A stretch of 64,000 nucleotides of DNA from Streptomyces bathyalis (GCF_015910445.1 NZ_CP048882.1:5639501-5703500); one strand, 5' to 3'. Positions 44,912 to 53,386 are shown, numbered from the stretch's first letter. Numbers and translations: made by a program. The notes: generated from the sequence alone by a model not told the origin.

Positions 44912-45026
44912 GCCGTCCGGCACCGAAGTTCGGTCGCGACCCCCCTGACGCCCGGCACCGGCGTCTCGTGATGCTGCTCCAAGAGGACGCTGACAACGGG
45001 CTGTTGGCCTGCTGCGGGTCGGGGCT

Positions 45027-45166
45027 GTTCGGCGGTAGGCCAGGTGAGGCTGCGCTCGTCTGCGGCTAGGCATGGAGCGTCATCTCGTCATTCCGGCCGG
45101 CCAGCAGGGTTGCTGGGTGCCGACGAATGTTCCGTTTCACTCTCCAGCGTCGAGGGAGTCGTAGCG
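45027..45166 (+). repeat. Direct repeat, right copy: leader of the second beta-helix gene
   Basis: This is the right member of the 1.3-kb tandem duplication, matching 43727-43867 almost base for base. The offset between the two copies is about 1300 bp. Confidence 0.85.
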
Positions 45167-46279
45167 ATGAAGATCCTTTTGCGGTCCGGTGCCGTGGCCG
45201 CCGCGTTCGGTGTGGGACTGTCCCTTGCGGTGCTGCCGGCCGGGCCGGCGGGTGCTGCCGGTGGGACTCACGTGCGGTGCAACGACATCACCGGGCTGAA
45301 GAACGCGATCAACCGGGCCAACACCAGTGGTCCCAACACCAGCGGCGGCCGCATCACTCTCGCGTCCCACTGCACCTACACCCTGACCGCGCCCGACCAC
45401 GCGGACGACGGTCTTCCGGAGATCACCGGGGACGTGACCATCACCGGCCGTGACACCACCATCCGACGGAACCCGGAGGCGACCCAGGACTTCCGCATCT
45501 TCCACGTCGTGCTTGGCGGCAACCTCACCCTGAACTCGCTCACGATCAGCGGCGGCAGTCTTTGTTGCGCCTCCGGTGGCGGCATCTACAACGACAGAGG
45601 CACGGTGAACCTGAACCGAACGGTCATCAAGCGCAATCACACCCTCGCGGGTGGTGGCGTCCTCAATGATGATGGTGCACGGCTCAACATCGACCACAGC
45701 ACCGTCGAGGGCAACGTCGCAAGATCCTGGGGCGGCGGGATCGCAAACGCAAACGGCACGATGACCATGAAGGGCGGGGCCCTGCTCAGGAATCGGGCCG
45801 GTTTTGGTGGCGGTCTGGCGAACAACTCGAGTACCGCGTCTTTGGACTCGGTCTCGGTCAGGGGTAACACCGCCCAACAGGGTGGCGGAATCGACCAGAT
45901 TCGGATCTTCGGGGCGCCTGTTGGCTCTACCCTGCGCCTCACGTCGACCACTGTCCGGGACAACATCGCTGTGACGGGCGCGGGCCTTTCGACCCAAGAG
46001 GGCACGGCGACGCTGGTGAGAAGCCTGGTCACGCACAACACCGCGATTACCGCGGGCGGCGGCATCTTCGTGAGATCGCCGCGGGGCGCCGCCGTCTCCG
46101 GGTCCGCCGGCGAGGTCACGCTCAGGGACAGCAAGGTCGTCCGCAACAGGCCGGACAACTGCAACCCTGAAGGCAGCGTCCCCGGATGCACCAACCCCAC
46201 CCAACGGATCGCACCCCCGACTTCTCAACTCTCGCCCACCCGCCAAGGTCTGCCACGAAACACGGCCAAGACCCCCTGA
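45167..46279 (+). CDS. Secreted right-handed beta-helix protein (copy 2)
   Basis: The 370-residue paralogue of the preceding gene has an almost identical signal peptide and N-terminal module. It has an extra short insert (NTSGPNTSGG, a local duplication) near residue 60 and a longer loop around the sixth coil (IRIFGAPVGS). Signature coils (GGGIYNDRGTVNLNRTVI, GGGVLNDDGARLNIDHSTV) and the terminal PDNCNPEGSVPGCTNP are conserved. The higher divergence of the middle coils than the leader suggests diversification of the surface while secretion and expression are kept. Confidence 0.85.
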   Translation: MKILLRSGAVAAAFGVGLSLAVLPAGPAGAAGGTHVRCNDITGLKNAINRANTSGPNTSGGRITLASHCTYTLTAPDHADDGLPEITGDVTITGRDTTIRRNPEATQDFRIFHVVLGGNLTLNSLTISGGSLCCASGGGIYNDRGTVNLNRTVIKRNHTLAGGGVLNDDGARLNIDHSTVEGNVARSWGGGIANANGTMTMKGGALLRNRAGFGGGLANNSSTASLDSVSVRGNTAQQGGGIDQIRIFGAPVGSTLRLTSTTVRDNIAVTGAGLSTQEGTATLVRSLVTHNTAITAGGGIFVRSPRGAAVSGSAGEVTLRDSKVVRNRPDNCNPEGSVPGCTNPTQRIAPPTSQLSPTRQGLPRNTAKTP

Positions 46280-47091
46280 CGCCAGCACGGGCAGATTTGT
46301 CGCTCTCACGGTTCCGTTCCTGTTATCGCGCACGTGATCACGGCTGGGTCGCGCCCTGCTCAGGAAGCGGGACCGTCCTGGGTGTTGACCACGGATCACG
46401 AGTACGGCGGAAACGGTGCGATGCTCTCGCCACTGGTTGCGCAGACCAGGGCAATCCGAGGGAGCCGCTTGGGGAGCCAGACGTCCCGACGGCTGGCAGC
46501 ACTCTGTGGACGGTCACGGACCGACGTCGGCGAAGAGGGCATCCCATGACGTCAGCCCGTCGGTGATCACAGGGCGAGGCTGCTTCCGGTGGACGATCTC
46601 CATGGGGGTCGTGCTCCGGTGCCCGACGACCCGAGCGGGCGTCATCGGCCCCACGGGCAGGGCCAGTTGGCGGCGGTACAGGTGGACCAACCGGATGCCG
46701 GACATGTGGCGGCGCGAGCGCCACTCGGCCTTTCCGGCGACCGGCGTCCCGCCTCGGCTGCAATCCGCGGGCGCGAAGCTGCCGCTTGGCGGCGTTCCGT
46801 CCGGGGCCGGCCGGGCCTGGCCGGGGTTCCGCTGAATCTCTCCGCTCAAGCAGTTGCGAGGCACTCGTAGCCCATTCCAAGGTCCCGGGCAGCAAGCGAG
46901 ACGGAATGCGGCACACCCTTTCGGCGGGTGTCGCCACCTATCGGACCCTTCGAGATGCCGTACCGGAGGCGGCGGCATAGTTTCTGATCAGACCGCTCCG
47001 GAATCCCATGAACACCCCAAGGGCCCAGCGCCTTTGAGCCCTGAATGTCGGTGCAGCATGTCGGGACTCGTCCAGGAGAAGGAGTACCGGA
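46280..47091. other. Gene-poor accessory stretch with integrase remnant
   Basis: This 812-bp region has no intact gene. Several mutually overlapping frames have no ribosome site or similarity, except the integrase remnant described separately at 46514-46700. A short plus-strand stretch reading WVLTTDHEYGGNG (about 46375-46415) resembles a class V aminotransferase motif, but it is too short to assign. The 3' part (46850-47090) shows a weak promoter-like AT increase before the small secreted protein. Confidence 0.5.
46514..46700 (-). pseudogene. Decayed tyrosine integrase C-terminus
   Basis: On the minus strand the last 45 residues of an open frame read ARVVGHRSTTPMEIVHRKQ and then RPVITDG, ending LFADVGP. 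This matches the C-terminal catalytic end of actinobacterial tyrosine integrases (from memory, LVGHSxTxxTExVYRxQLRPVIxxGA). The catalytic Tyr position (VYR) is His here (VHR), and the rest of the domain upstream is unrecognisable. It is 3 kb from tRNA-Val, so it probably marks the far end of an old integrated element. Assignment rests on a short match. Confidence 0.55.
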
Positions 47092-47559
47092 ATGACCAAG
47101 GCAAGCCGGATCGCCGCGATCATGACCGCCGCCGCCGTAGCGAGCGTCATCGGTGCAGGCAGCGCCCAGGCCGCGCCCAAGGACCCGGGACCGTCCGTCA
47201 ACGTCTGCGGGCAGAACAACTCCGTCAAGGGGAACAACAACGAGGTCAACGCAGGTGTGACCTGCACGGTCAACGTGAACTCGTCGAGCAACGGATTCAG
47301 CGGCTACGAGATCGTCAACGACGACTTCAGCCTTACAGGGGTGGGCTCCACCGAATCCGAGGTCGTCCCCTGCCCCGCGGGTAAGAGGGCCGTCGGTGGC
47401 GGGGCCTCGGCGAACGACCTCGAAGAAGCCGACAACATCGATCTGCTCACGTCCGGGCCCGTACTGAACGGAACGGCCTGGCAGGTCACGGTCGAAAGCC
47501 TGGACAGCGGCACCACCGAGGGGCAGTTCTCTGCGATCTGCGCGGATGTCGACGCCTGA
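47092..47559 (+). CDS. Small secreted protein of unknown function
   Basis: This 155-residue protein has a signal peptide (KASRIAAIMTAAAVASVIGAGSAQAAPKDPG, cleavage after AQA). A short N/S/V-rich region around NVCGQNNSVKGNNNEVNAGV precedes a mature domain with VPCPAGKRAVGGGAS, the motif of a Streptomyces secreted family of unknown function. Four cysteines are present (NVCGQ, VTCTV, VPCPAG, AICAD). AGGAGAAGGAG precedes the ATG. It follows the decayed accessory stretch and is convergent with the next gene. Confidence 0.75.
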   Translation: MTKASRIAAIMTAAAVASVIGAGSAQAAPKDPGPSVNVCGQNNSVKGNNNEVNAGVTCTVNVNSSSNGFSGYEIVNDDFSLTGVGSTESEVVPCPAGKRAVGGGASANDLEEADNIDLLTSGPVLNGTAWQVTVESLDSGTTEGQFSAICADVDA

Positions 47560-47617
47560 CATCTGATCCCGTAGCGGCCTGGCTCGTTCGTCAGGCCGGA
47601 ACGGTCTCAGCGGTGGT

Positions 47618-47669
47618 GGCCCTGGCCCGGGAGCGGGAGGAACACACCTCCGGTTCGCGGGCCAGGGCC
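47618..47669. terminator. Terminator between convergent genes
   Basis: A 12-bp stem (GGCCCTGGCCCG and its complement) closes a 28-nt loop with internal pairing. It lies between the secreted protein (ends 47559) and the leftward DUF6578-like gene (ends 47688). Confidence 0.65.
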
Positions 47670-47687
47670 CGGGCATTCGCGGGACGC

Positions 47688-48215
47688 CTACCGTCGCCGC
47701 CGACCGCGGCGCCGGAGCCGGCCCGGGGTCACGTCCACCAGCGTGATGAGCCAGCCGTCGAGGCCGCACCGTCCGCCACGCGGCACGTCCGGACTGATGA
47801 CGCTGTTTGCGGAGCTGTCGACGGCGTGCAGCCACAACTGACCTGGCACCGGAGCGAACGCACGTGACCCTGGCGGGTCCTCCCGCCAGGACAGCGCCAC
47901 CGTGTGGATGGCGCCGATCCGCGCGGTGACCCGTTCGGGCTCGCCGCCGGCCACGCCATGCAGGCTCATCTCGACCATCCCGAACATCCGCGCCCCCTTG
48001 GGCGGTGAGACGGGTTCCCGCTCAACGGCCGTGCGGCGCAGGGCCGGCAGCTCGTCCGGATCGAGCTCGGTGAGGTGATCCCGCCAGCTGACTGCCTGGC
48101 CTTCGTCCAGATCCATCAGCCCGAGCTCCCAGGCGACTTCGTCCCCGACACGGAACGGCGTCCCGCAGCAGGAGTGCTCCCACTCCGCGTGGAACGCTTC
48201 CACTTGCTTGGCCAC
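47688..48215 (-). CDS. DUF6578-like soluble protein
   Basis: The 175-residue protein starts at GTG 48215 (VAKQVEAFHAEWEHSCCGTPF). The N-terminal block HAEWEHSCCGTPFRVGDEVAWEL resembles DUF6578 proteins of Streptomyces, which contain the same EW-x3-CCG-x-PF-x-VGD pattern; this is from memory. The middle and the C-terminus (an arginine-rich RLRRRGRRRR tail) lack motifs. It is divergent from the DoxX-like gene. Function is unknown; the paired cysteines may bind metal. Confidence 0.6.
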   Translation of the reverse strand: MAKQVEAFHAEWEHSCCGTPFRVGDEVAWELGLMDLDEGQAVSWRDHLTELDPDELPALRRTAVEREPVSPPKGARMFGMVEMSLHGVAGGEPERVTARIGAIHTVALSWREDPPGSRAFAPVPGQLWLHAVDSSANSVISPDVPRGGRCGLDGWLITLVDVTPGRLRRRGRRRR

Positions 48216-48421
48216 GCCGCCATCGTGCCCCGTCGTCCGGGTGGGGGCACCTGGATTACGCGGCTGCGGCGGCGACCGCACGGACAGGGCAGGAGCCACC
48301 GCGGCGTGTGCGGGAATCGGTACGGGAGCGCACCTACCCGTGAGGGGTGCCGGCGGATGTCACAGGCGGGGACTGCTGTCCGTCCTAGGAGTGCAGGCGA
48401 TTGTCGATCGAGGAGCGGAAA

Positions 48422-48805
48422 ATGAACCTCGCGCTGTGGATCGCTGCCGGACTGCTGGCCGCGGTGGCCCTGACCGGCGGCATCAGCAAGGCGTTCGTAC
48501 CCAAGGAGAAACTGGCTGCGGCCGACGGCGGGGGATGGACGGCAGACGTCGGCGAGGGCTTCGTGAAGTCCCTCGGCGTCCTCGAACTCCTGGCCGCGGC
48601 GGGCCTGATCCTGCCTGCCGTGCTCGGCATCGCGCCCGTTCTGGTGCCGGTGACCGCGGTCTGCTGGGTCCTGCTGATGATCGGCGCGATGGTCACCCAC
48701 GGCCGACGCGGCGAGTTCAAGTTCGTGGCGCTGAACCTGATTTACCTCGCGCTTGCCGTATTCATCGCGTGGGGCCGCTTCGGCCCCGAGCCTTTCACCG
48801 GCTGA
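48422..48805 (+). CDS. DoxX-like membrane protein
   Basis: The 127-residue protein has four predicted transmembrane helices (NLALWIAAGLLAAVALTGGISKA, LGVLELLAAAGLILPAVLGI, VPVTAVCWVLLMIGAMV, FVALNLIYLALAVFIAWG) and the DoxX-type start with GISKAF and E in the second helix. ATG 48422 has GAGGAGCGG upstream; a TTG 21 bp earlier is not needed. DoxX relatives take part in thiol/redox or respiratory complexes. The specific function is unknown. Confidence 0.82.
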   Translation: MNLALWIAAGLLAAVALTGGISKAFVPKEKLAAADGGGWTADVGEGFVKSLGVLELLAAAGLILPAVLGIAPVLVPVTAVCWVLLMIGAMVTHGRRGEFKFVALNLIYLALAVFIAWGRFGPEPFTG

Positions 48806-48915
48806 CTCCTCACTCGGTCACTGCGTGCACCGCGGCGTGGACCGGTGGCCGGCCGACCGCCGTCCATGACGGCCGTCTGCCTTGCCCACTCCCTTGCCCA
48901 CGCCGTGAAACGCGC

Positions 48916-51168
48916 CTAGGGACGGCCCTGTTCGGCCCCCGCTGCCTCCAATCCGCCGAGCTCCGCGGGCAGTTCGCCGGTGTGCAGCACCCCGAGGCGC
49001 TGGGTGGCGCGGGTCAGGGCGACGTACAGATCGCTCACCCCGTACTCGGCCGGTTCCACGACCAGCACCGTGTCGAACTCGAGCCCCTTCGCCTGCCGGG
49101 CGTCCAGCAGCACCACGTCCCGGGTGAGGTCGGGCTCCGGCCCGTGAGCCGCGTCCGGCAGCTCCGTCAGGAGCGATGCGTGCAGCGCAGCCGGGGCGAT
49201 GACCGCGGCCCGTCCCCCGTCCAGGGCCGCCGCGGCTTCCCGCGCCACGGCGGCGGCGAGGCCGGCGGTGGCGACTCGCCGCGCCCAGGGCCGCACACCG
49301 GTCGACCGCACCGAGCGGGGCGCGACGAACGAGGGGTCGTGCGCCCGCCGGAACCGGGCCGCCACCTCCATGATCTCGGCGGGCGTACGGTAGTTGACCC
49401 CCAGCCGCACGTGCTCCCAGCGATCGCCGACATACGGTTCCAGTACGCGTTCCCAGGAGCCGAGCCCGGCGGTTTCCGCGGTCTGCGCGGGGTCACCGAC
49501 GAGCGTCATGGAGCGAGTCGGGATGCGCCGCATCAGCAGCCGCCACGCCATCGCCGAGAGCTCCTGCGCCTCGTCGACGACGATGTGGCCGAACGCCCAG
49601 GTCCGGTCGGCCGCCGCACGCTCGGCGGCGCTGCGGTGGTCGGCCTCCTCGTGCCGTTCGGCCATGCGTTCGGCGTCGATGATGTCGTGCGCGGCGAGGA
49701 CCTCGGACTCCTCGTCCTCGAACTCGTACGTCTCCGAGCCGGCGGACAGCTCCAACACGCCCTGTGCGTAGGCGATCCGCTCCTGGCGTTCGGCCTCGGC
49801 AGCCACCTGGGCGGCGCTGTCGTCCTCGCCGAGCAGTTCGGCGGCCTCGTCGAGGAGCGGCACGTCGGCCTGGGTCCATGCCCCGCCCTGACGGCGGATC
49901 AGCGCGGCCGACTCGTCGTCGAGGTGGACCGGCTCCGCGAGGAAGTCCGCGACGAACTCCTGCGGGGTGAGCTGCGGCCACAGCTCGTCGATGGCCGCGT
50001 GGACCGCCGGACTCGTCGCGATCTCCTTGCCCATCTGGGCGATGTCGTCGGGCCCCAGCAGATTCGGCCCGCCGAACGGGTCGGCGCCGATCCGCTCGAC
50101 CAGCTGGTCCGTGAGCGCGTCGATGATGTGGAACGCGAAGACGGGCCTGGCCAGGTTGTGCGGCAGCCCGCTCTCGCGCGCCCGCCAGCGCGCGTCCTCG
50201 GCCATGGCCCGTTCCAGCTGGAGCGTCCCGTAGTCGTCGTGGTCGATCTCCGTCGCCCAGTCGGGCGCGGTCTGACGGTCACGCAGCGCCTTCGCCAGCA
50301 CGTCGGCCATTGCGGCGCGTCCCTTGACCTCGGCAGCGGCCGGACTGTCGGTGCCGGTGGCGCGCACACCGGGGAAGAGCTCGCCGGGTGTCGCCAGCAG
50401 AACCCCGGTCTCGCCCAGGGACGGCAGAACGTCGCCGATGTAGCTCAGGAAGGCCGGGTTCGGGCCGACGATCAGCACTGCCCGACGGGCCAGCAACTCC
50501 CGGTGCTCGTACAGCAGATACGCCGCCCGGTGCAGCGCGACCACGGTCTTCCCGGTGCCGGGACCGCCCTCGACGACCATGACGCCCTGGTGCGGTGCCC
50601 GGATGATGCTGTCCTGCTCGGCCTGGATCGTCCGCACGATGTCGTGCATCCGGCCCGTGCGGGCGGCGTCCAGGGCGGCCAGCAGGACCTCGTCGGCGTC
50701 CGTGCCCTCGTGGCCGGTGCGCGTCGGGTCGCTGAGGTCCATCAGCTCGTCGTGGAGCGCGGTTACGGTGCGTCCCTCGGTGGTGATGTGCCGTCTGCGC
50801 CGCAGGCCCATCGGAGTGTGACCGGTGGCCAGATAGAAGGGGCGCGCCACGTCCGCCCGCCAGTCGATCACCAGCGGTGTACGGGACGGGTCGTCCTGAC
50901 GGATTCCGATGCGCCCGATGTGGTGGGTCCCGCCGTCCCGGAAGTCGAGGCGTCCGAAACAGAGCCCGTTCTCGCCCGCGTGGATCGCACTGAGCAGCCC
51001 GGACTGCTCCGCCACCAGCACATCCCGTTCGAGCCTGGCCTGATAACCGGTCCCGGCCTGCACGAGGGCGTCGCGCATCGATTCCTCGGCCTGCTCCCTG
51101 AGCTGGTCGAGGCGGGTGTAGAGGCCGGTGATGAATTGCTGTTCCTGCCGCATTTCGTCGGTTGACAA
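48916..51168 (-). CDS. helR: HelR/HelD-type RNA polymerase recycling ATPase
   Basis: The 750-residue superfamily 1 helicase-like ATPase strips RNA polymerase from DNA or antibiotics. HelR-type members in Streptomyces protect against rifampicin. Walker A is at about 199-207 (GGPGTGKTVVALH), Walker B at about 526 (IVVDEAQE), with LVGDPAQTAET and VNYRTPAEI motifs. The N-terminal coiled arm is EMRQEQQFITGLYTRLDQLREQ. TTG 51168 with AGGAG 5 bp upstream decides the start, because the frame is open further. HelR versus HelD cannot be separated by eye. It has an unusual AT-rich leader and a baeRF gene upstream. Confidence 0.82.
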   Translation of the reverse strand: MSTDEMRQEQQFITGLYTRLDQLREQAEESMRDALVQAGTGYQARLERDVLVAEQSGLLSAIHAGENGLCFGRLDFRDGGTHHIGRIGIRQDDPSRTPLVIDWRADVARPFYLATGHTPMGLRRRRHITTEGRTVTALHDELMDLSDPTRTGHEGTDADEVLLAALDAARTGRMHDIVRTIQAEQDSIIRAPHQGVMVVEGGPGTGKTVVALHRAAYLLYEHRELLARRAVLIVGPNPAFLSYIGDVLPSLGETGVLLATPGELFPGVRATGTDSPAAAEVKGRAAMADVLAKALRDRQTAPDWATEIDHDDYGTLQLERAMAEDARWRARESGLPHNLARPVFAFHIIDALTDQLVERIGADPFGGPNLLGPDDIAQMGKEIATSPAVHAAIDELWPQLTPQEFVADFLAEPVHLDDESAALIRRQGGAWTQADVPLLDEAAELLGEDDSAAQVAAEAERQERIAYAQGVLELSAGSETYEFEDEESEVLAAHDIIDAERMAERHEEADHRSAAERAAADRTWAFGHIVVDEAQELSAMAWRLLMRRIPTRSMTLVGDPAQTAETAGLGSWERVLEPYVGDRWEHVRLGVNYRTPAEIMEVAARFRRAHDPSFVAPRSVRSTGVRPWARRVATAGLAAAVAREAAAALDGGRAAVIAPAALHASLLTELPDAAHGPEPDLTRDVVLLDARQAKGLEFDTVLVVEPAEYGVSDLYVALTRATQRLGVLHTGELPAELGGLEAAGAEQGRP

Positions 51169-51420
51169 TTCCACTCCTGACGGGATATGCTGCTCCCAGC
51201 TGAATTCTTCCGTTGCCTTTTTATATGTGGGCACGAAAAATTGAATATACGCGAGATCAAGCCCCGGATGCCAATTCATCCAGGGCTTTTTTGATGTGTC
51301 ACCGCTCCCGCGTGGGCACAGCGTGGCCGCACGCCCTCCCTGCGGCTCCTGGTGAGGCGCCGTTCGCGGCGGGCCTCCATGGTGCACCGGGCGAGCGGTG
51401 GGCGGCCTGATGCGGTGAAA
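51169..51420 (-). promoter_or_regulatory. AT-rich leader of helR with 12-bp inverted repeat
   Basis: The leader holds an inverted repeat at 51259-51288 with arms AAGCCCCGGATG and CATCCAGGGCTT (11 of 12 paired, CCAATT loop). It is flanked by TTTTTT on one side and a run of low GC (51174-51258) unlike the rest of the window. In the helR direction a possible 8-codon upstream ORF (GTG at 51302, VTHQKSPG, stop overlapping the stem) precedes the hairpin. This could be an attenuator. A half-site GGGGCTTG resembles the rifampicin-associated element, but no full copy is seen. Confidence 0.4.
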
Positions 51421-51450
51421 TGGCCGCTGCTCGCCCGCAGTTGGGCCCGG

Positions 51451-52479
51451 TCAGCCCTCGGGGTGGAAGCGCAGGATGCCGGCGCTGCCGCTCTCCAACC
51501 CAGTGCCCTGCGGCACGAGGGCCAGGCGGGCGCCGGTCCGCGAGGCCTCTCTCAGGAGCAGGGACTCCCGCTTCGCGTCCGTTCCCTCCTCCAGCAGCAG
51601 GGTTTCCAGGGCTCCGGTCTCGGCGGCCTTGAGGACCTGTGCGTCGCCCTGCACCGCGTCCCGGTGTCCCAGCGCTTCCCGCAGCCGGGACGCGTTGTCC
51701 TGGAGTCGCCGCTCGATGTGCTCGGTGGCGATGCGCAGTACCTCTTCGTCCAGGGCTTCCTGGGCTCCGAGGTCGGGTGCGCCGCCGCGCGAGGTCTCCA
51801 CGATCTTGTCGTGCAGGTCGCCGGGCAGCTGGTCGCGCGAGGACGTGCGGTCCTGTACCTCGCCGGCGAGGATCACCACGTCGGGTGTGAAGCGGCCGAG
51901 CGCCGAGGAGACTGCCGCCGCCAGGGCGTCGCCGTTCGCAACCGTGGCGTCATCCGTGCGATGCCGGATGCGCCGGTGGGCCGGCTCTCCCGTACGCGAG
52001 CGGTGTGAACCCTCGGCCGCACCGTCCTGCGGCCCGTTCGGTGACTCCGCCGGGTCCCGGGCAACGACGAGCCTGCTCAACTTCGTCCCGGCATGCCCGG
52101 CGACGAGCAGCAGTACCCGTGCCGCGTGGGTGGCCTCCCGTACGTAGGCACCCGGTTGGGGAAGTACGCCCCAGCGGGCGTCGTCACCCGCGCCCAGCGA
52201 GGCGTCCCACGGCTCGTCGAGAACGACCTCGCCCCGGTCGGACGCCACGAGAACCCGGCCGTTGACCTGCTCCTCGCCCGCCTTGTCCCGCGCGAGAGCC
52301 TTGTCGAGCGCTGCGAGCGTGGCCTCGTTGGCACCGTCGGCCCGGAGCCTCTCCCGCAGGGACTTCCAGCGAAGCCGGACCTGGTCCGCGGCGTCCTCGC
52401 CAGGAGAGCGGCCCTCCAGGTAGACGGTGGCGAAGGCTTCCCCTTCCGCGTAAAGCGGCTTGAGCGGACTGAGTTCCAC
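51451..52479 (-). CDS. eRF1-like (baeRF) protein, Rv2629-type
   Basis: The 342-residue protein starts at GTG 52479 after GAAGGAG. Its domain arrangement (N-terminal segment ELSPLKPLYAEGEAFATVYLEGRS, middle VVILAGEVQDRTSSRDQLPGDL, C-terminal HRDAVQGDAQVLKAAETGALETLLLEEG) matches the baeRF family, bacterial relatives of eRF1/Vms1 such as Rv2629. These may act in ribosome-associated or dormancy stress responses, but activity is not established. It is upstream of helR on the same strand, 282 bp away, and divergent from the DUF2267 gene. Confidence 0.72.
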   Translation of the reverse strand: MELSPLKPLYAEGEAFATVYLEGRSPGEDAADQVRLRWKSLRERLRADGANEATLAALDKALARDKAGEEQVNGRVLVASDRGEVVLDEPWDASLGAGDDARWGVLPQPGAYVREATHAARVLLLVAGHAGTKLSRLVVARDPAESPNGPQDGAAEGSHRSRTGEPAHRRIRHRTDDATVANGDALAAAVSSALGRFTPDVVILAGEVQDRTSSRDQLPGDLHDKIVETSRGGAPDLGAQEALDEEVLRIATEHIERRLQDNASRLREALGHRDAVQGDAQVLKAAETGALETLLLEEGTDAKRESLLLREASRTGARLALVPQGTGLESGSAGILRFHPEG

Positions 52480-52873
52480 TGCTTGCTCCTTCGGCTCTGG
52501 GCTGTGCAAGCGGCTTTCTGTGGCCGGCCCCCGGGCCTCACCAGTCAGCCGCAGTGAACTTCCGGGGCCGGACGCAACGTGAGGCCGCCGTCCGGCTTGC
52601 CTCTCACCGGCCCGTCGAAACCCAACGGAATCAATCAACTCAATCCCTTCGTAAGTGGGATTGAACGGTGCATATAGGAAGCAAGGGTATTTTCTTTACC
52701 GAAGGGCTGTGCATGAAACGAGGCCGGTTTCAGCGGCACGCACAGGGAAACCCAGAAATTCCCCCATCGGGAAAGGTCCGCTGCCCAGCCTTTCCGTGCC
52801 CTGCATGCGAGAGAGGTTTTTCCGGCGATCGGTCGCCGGTGAAACCCGGAATGACGAAGGCAGGTGTCCACTC
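52480..52873. other. Divergent intergenic region with 5'-UTR hairpin
   Basis: This 394-bp gap between the baeRF and DUF2267 genes has no real gene. It is AT-rich near 52630-52700. GGGTAT at 52685 is reminiscent of a stress-sigma -10 element, but no matching -35 is evident. A hairpin with arms at 52815-52828 and 52833-52846 (GGTTTTTCCGGCGA/TCGCCGGTGAAACC, with G-U pairs) sits just upstream of the DUF2267 start and would form in its 5' UTR. Confidence 0.45.
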
Positions 52874-53269
52874 ATGCGCGAGGACGAATTCCTGGCACAG
52901 GTCCGCGACCTGGGTGACTACCAGGATCAGGACGAGGCCTACCGCGTGACCTATGCCGTCCTGACGGTTCTGGCCTCCCGGATCACGGCGAGCGAGGCTC
53001 GCGATCTCGCCGCGCAGATTCCCCCGCCCCTGGACGAGCCTCTGCGGGACGAGGACCGCGCCGACGGTGAACCCTTCGATCTGAACGAGTTCTACCGCCG
53101 CATCAGCGAACGCACCGGCGCCCGCCCCCACACCGCCGAATGGGACGCCAAGGCTGTGCTCTCGGCGGTTTCCCACGCGGTTTCCGCCGGGCAGGTCAGG
53201 CATCTGGTCAGTCAGCTTCCCGACGACTTCGCCCCGCTGTTCCACAAGCAGGTGAGCAACCGTCGCTGA
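52874..53269 (+). CDS. DUF2267 family protein
   Basis: The 131-residue soluble protein (MREDEFLAQVRDLGDYQDQDE) has two related helical halves. One ends ARDLAAQIPPPLDEPL and the other ends HLVSQLPDDFAPLF, the paired pattern defining DUF2267. Function is unknown, though members are often associated with stress-regulated genes. The start is ATG 52874 behind GGCAGG; the longer frame upstream is antisense-rich noise. A hairpin lies in its leader and a terminator 118 bp downstream. Confidence 0.85.
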   Translation: MREDEFLAQVRDLGDYQDQDEAYRVTYAVLTVLASRITASEARDLAAQIPPPLDEPLRDEDRADGEPFDLNEFYRRISERTGARPHTAEWDAKAVLSAVSHAVSAGQVRHLVSQLPDDFAPLFHKQVSNRR

Positions 53270-53386
53270 GGCGACTTCGCAGCAGCGCGGACTCAGCGGC
53301 ATGTACGGGGGAATCCCGGGTCTGTGCGGCTCGGGGTTCCCTGTGCGGTCCACGCGCGCTCCGTGTGCCGGACGTCCTGCGACAAA

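Noticed and set aside
46370..46420. Class V aminotransferase remnant (LTTDHEYGG)
   Set aside because: The match is only about a dozen residues and the frame breaks down on either side; too weak for a feature.
51259..51300. Plus-strand terminator
   Set aside because: The hairpin is followed by TTTTTT on the plus strand, but no plus-strand gene lies upstream to be terminated; more likely it serves the helR leader.
52660..52690. Stress-sigma (GGGTAT) promoter for the DUF2267 gene
   Set aside because: The -10-like GGGTAT is present but no matching -35 (GTTT-type) at 14-16 bp was found.
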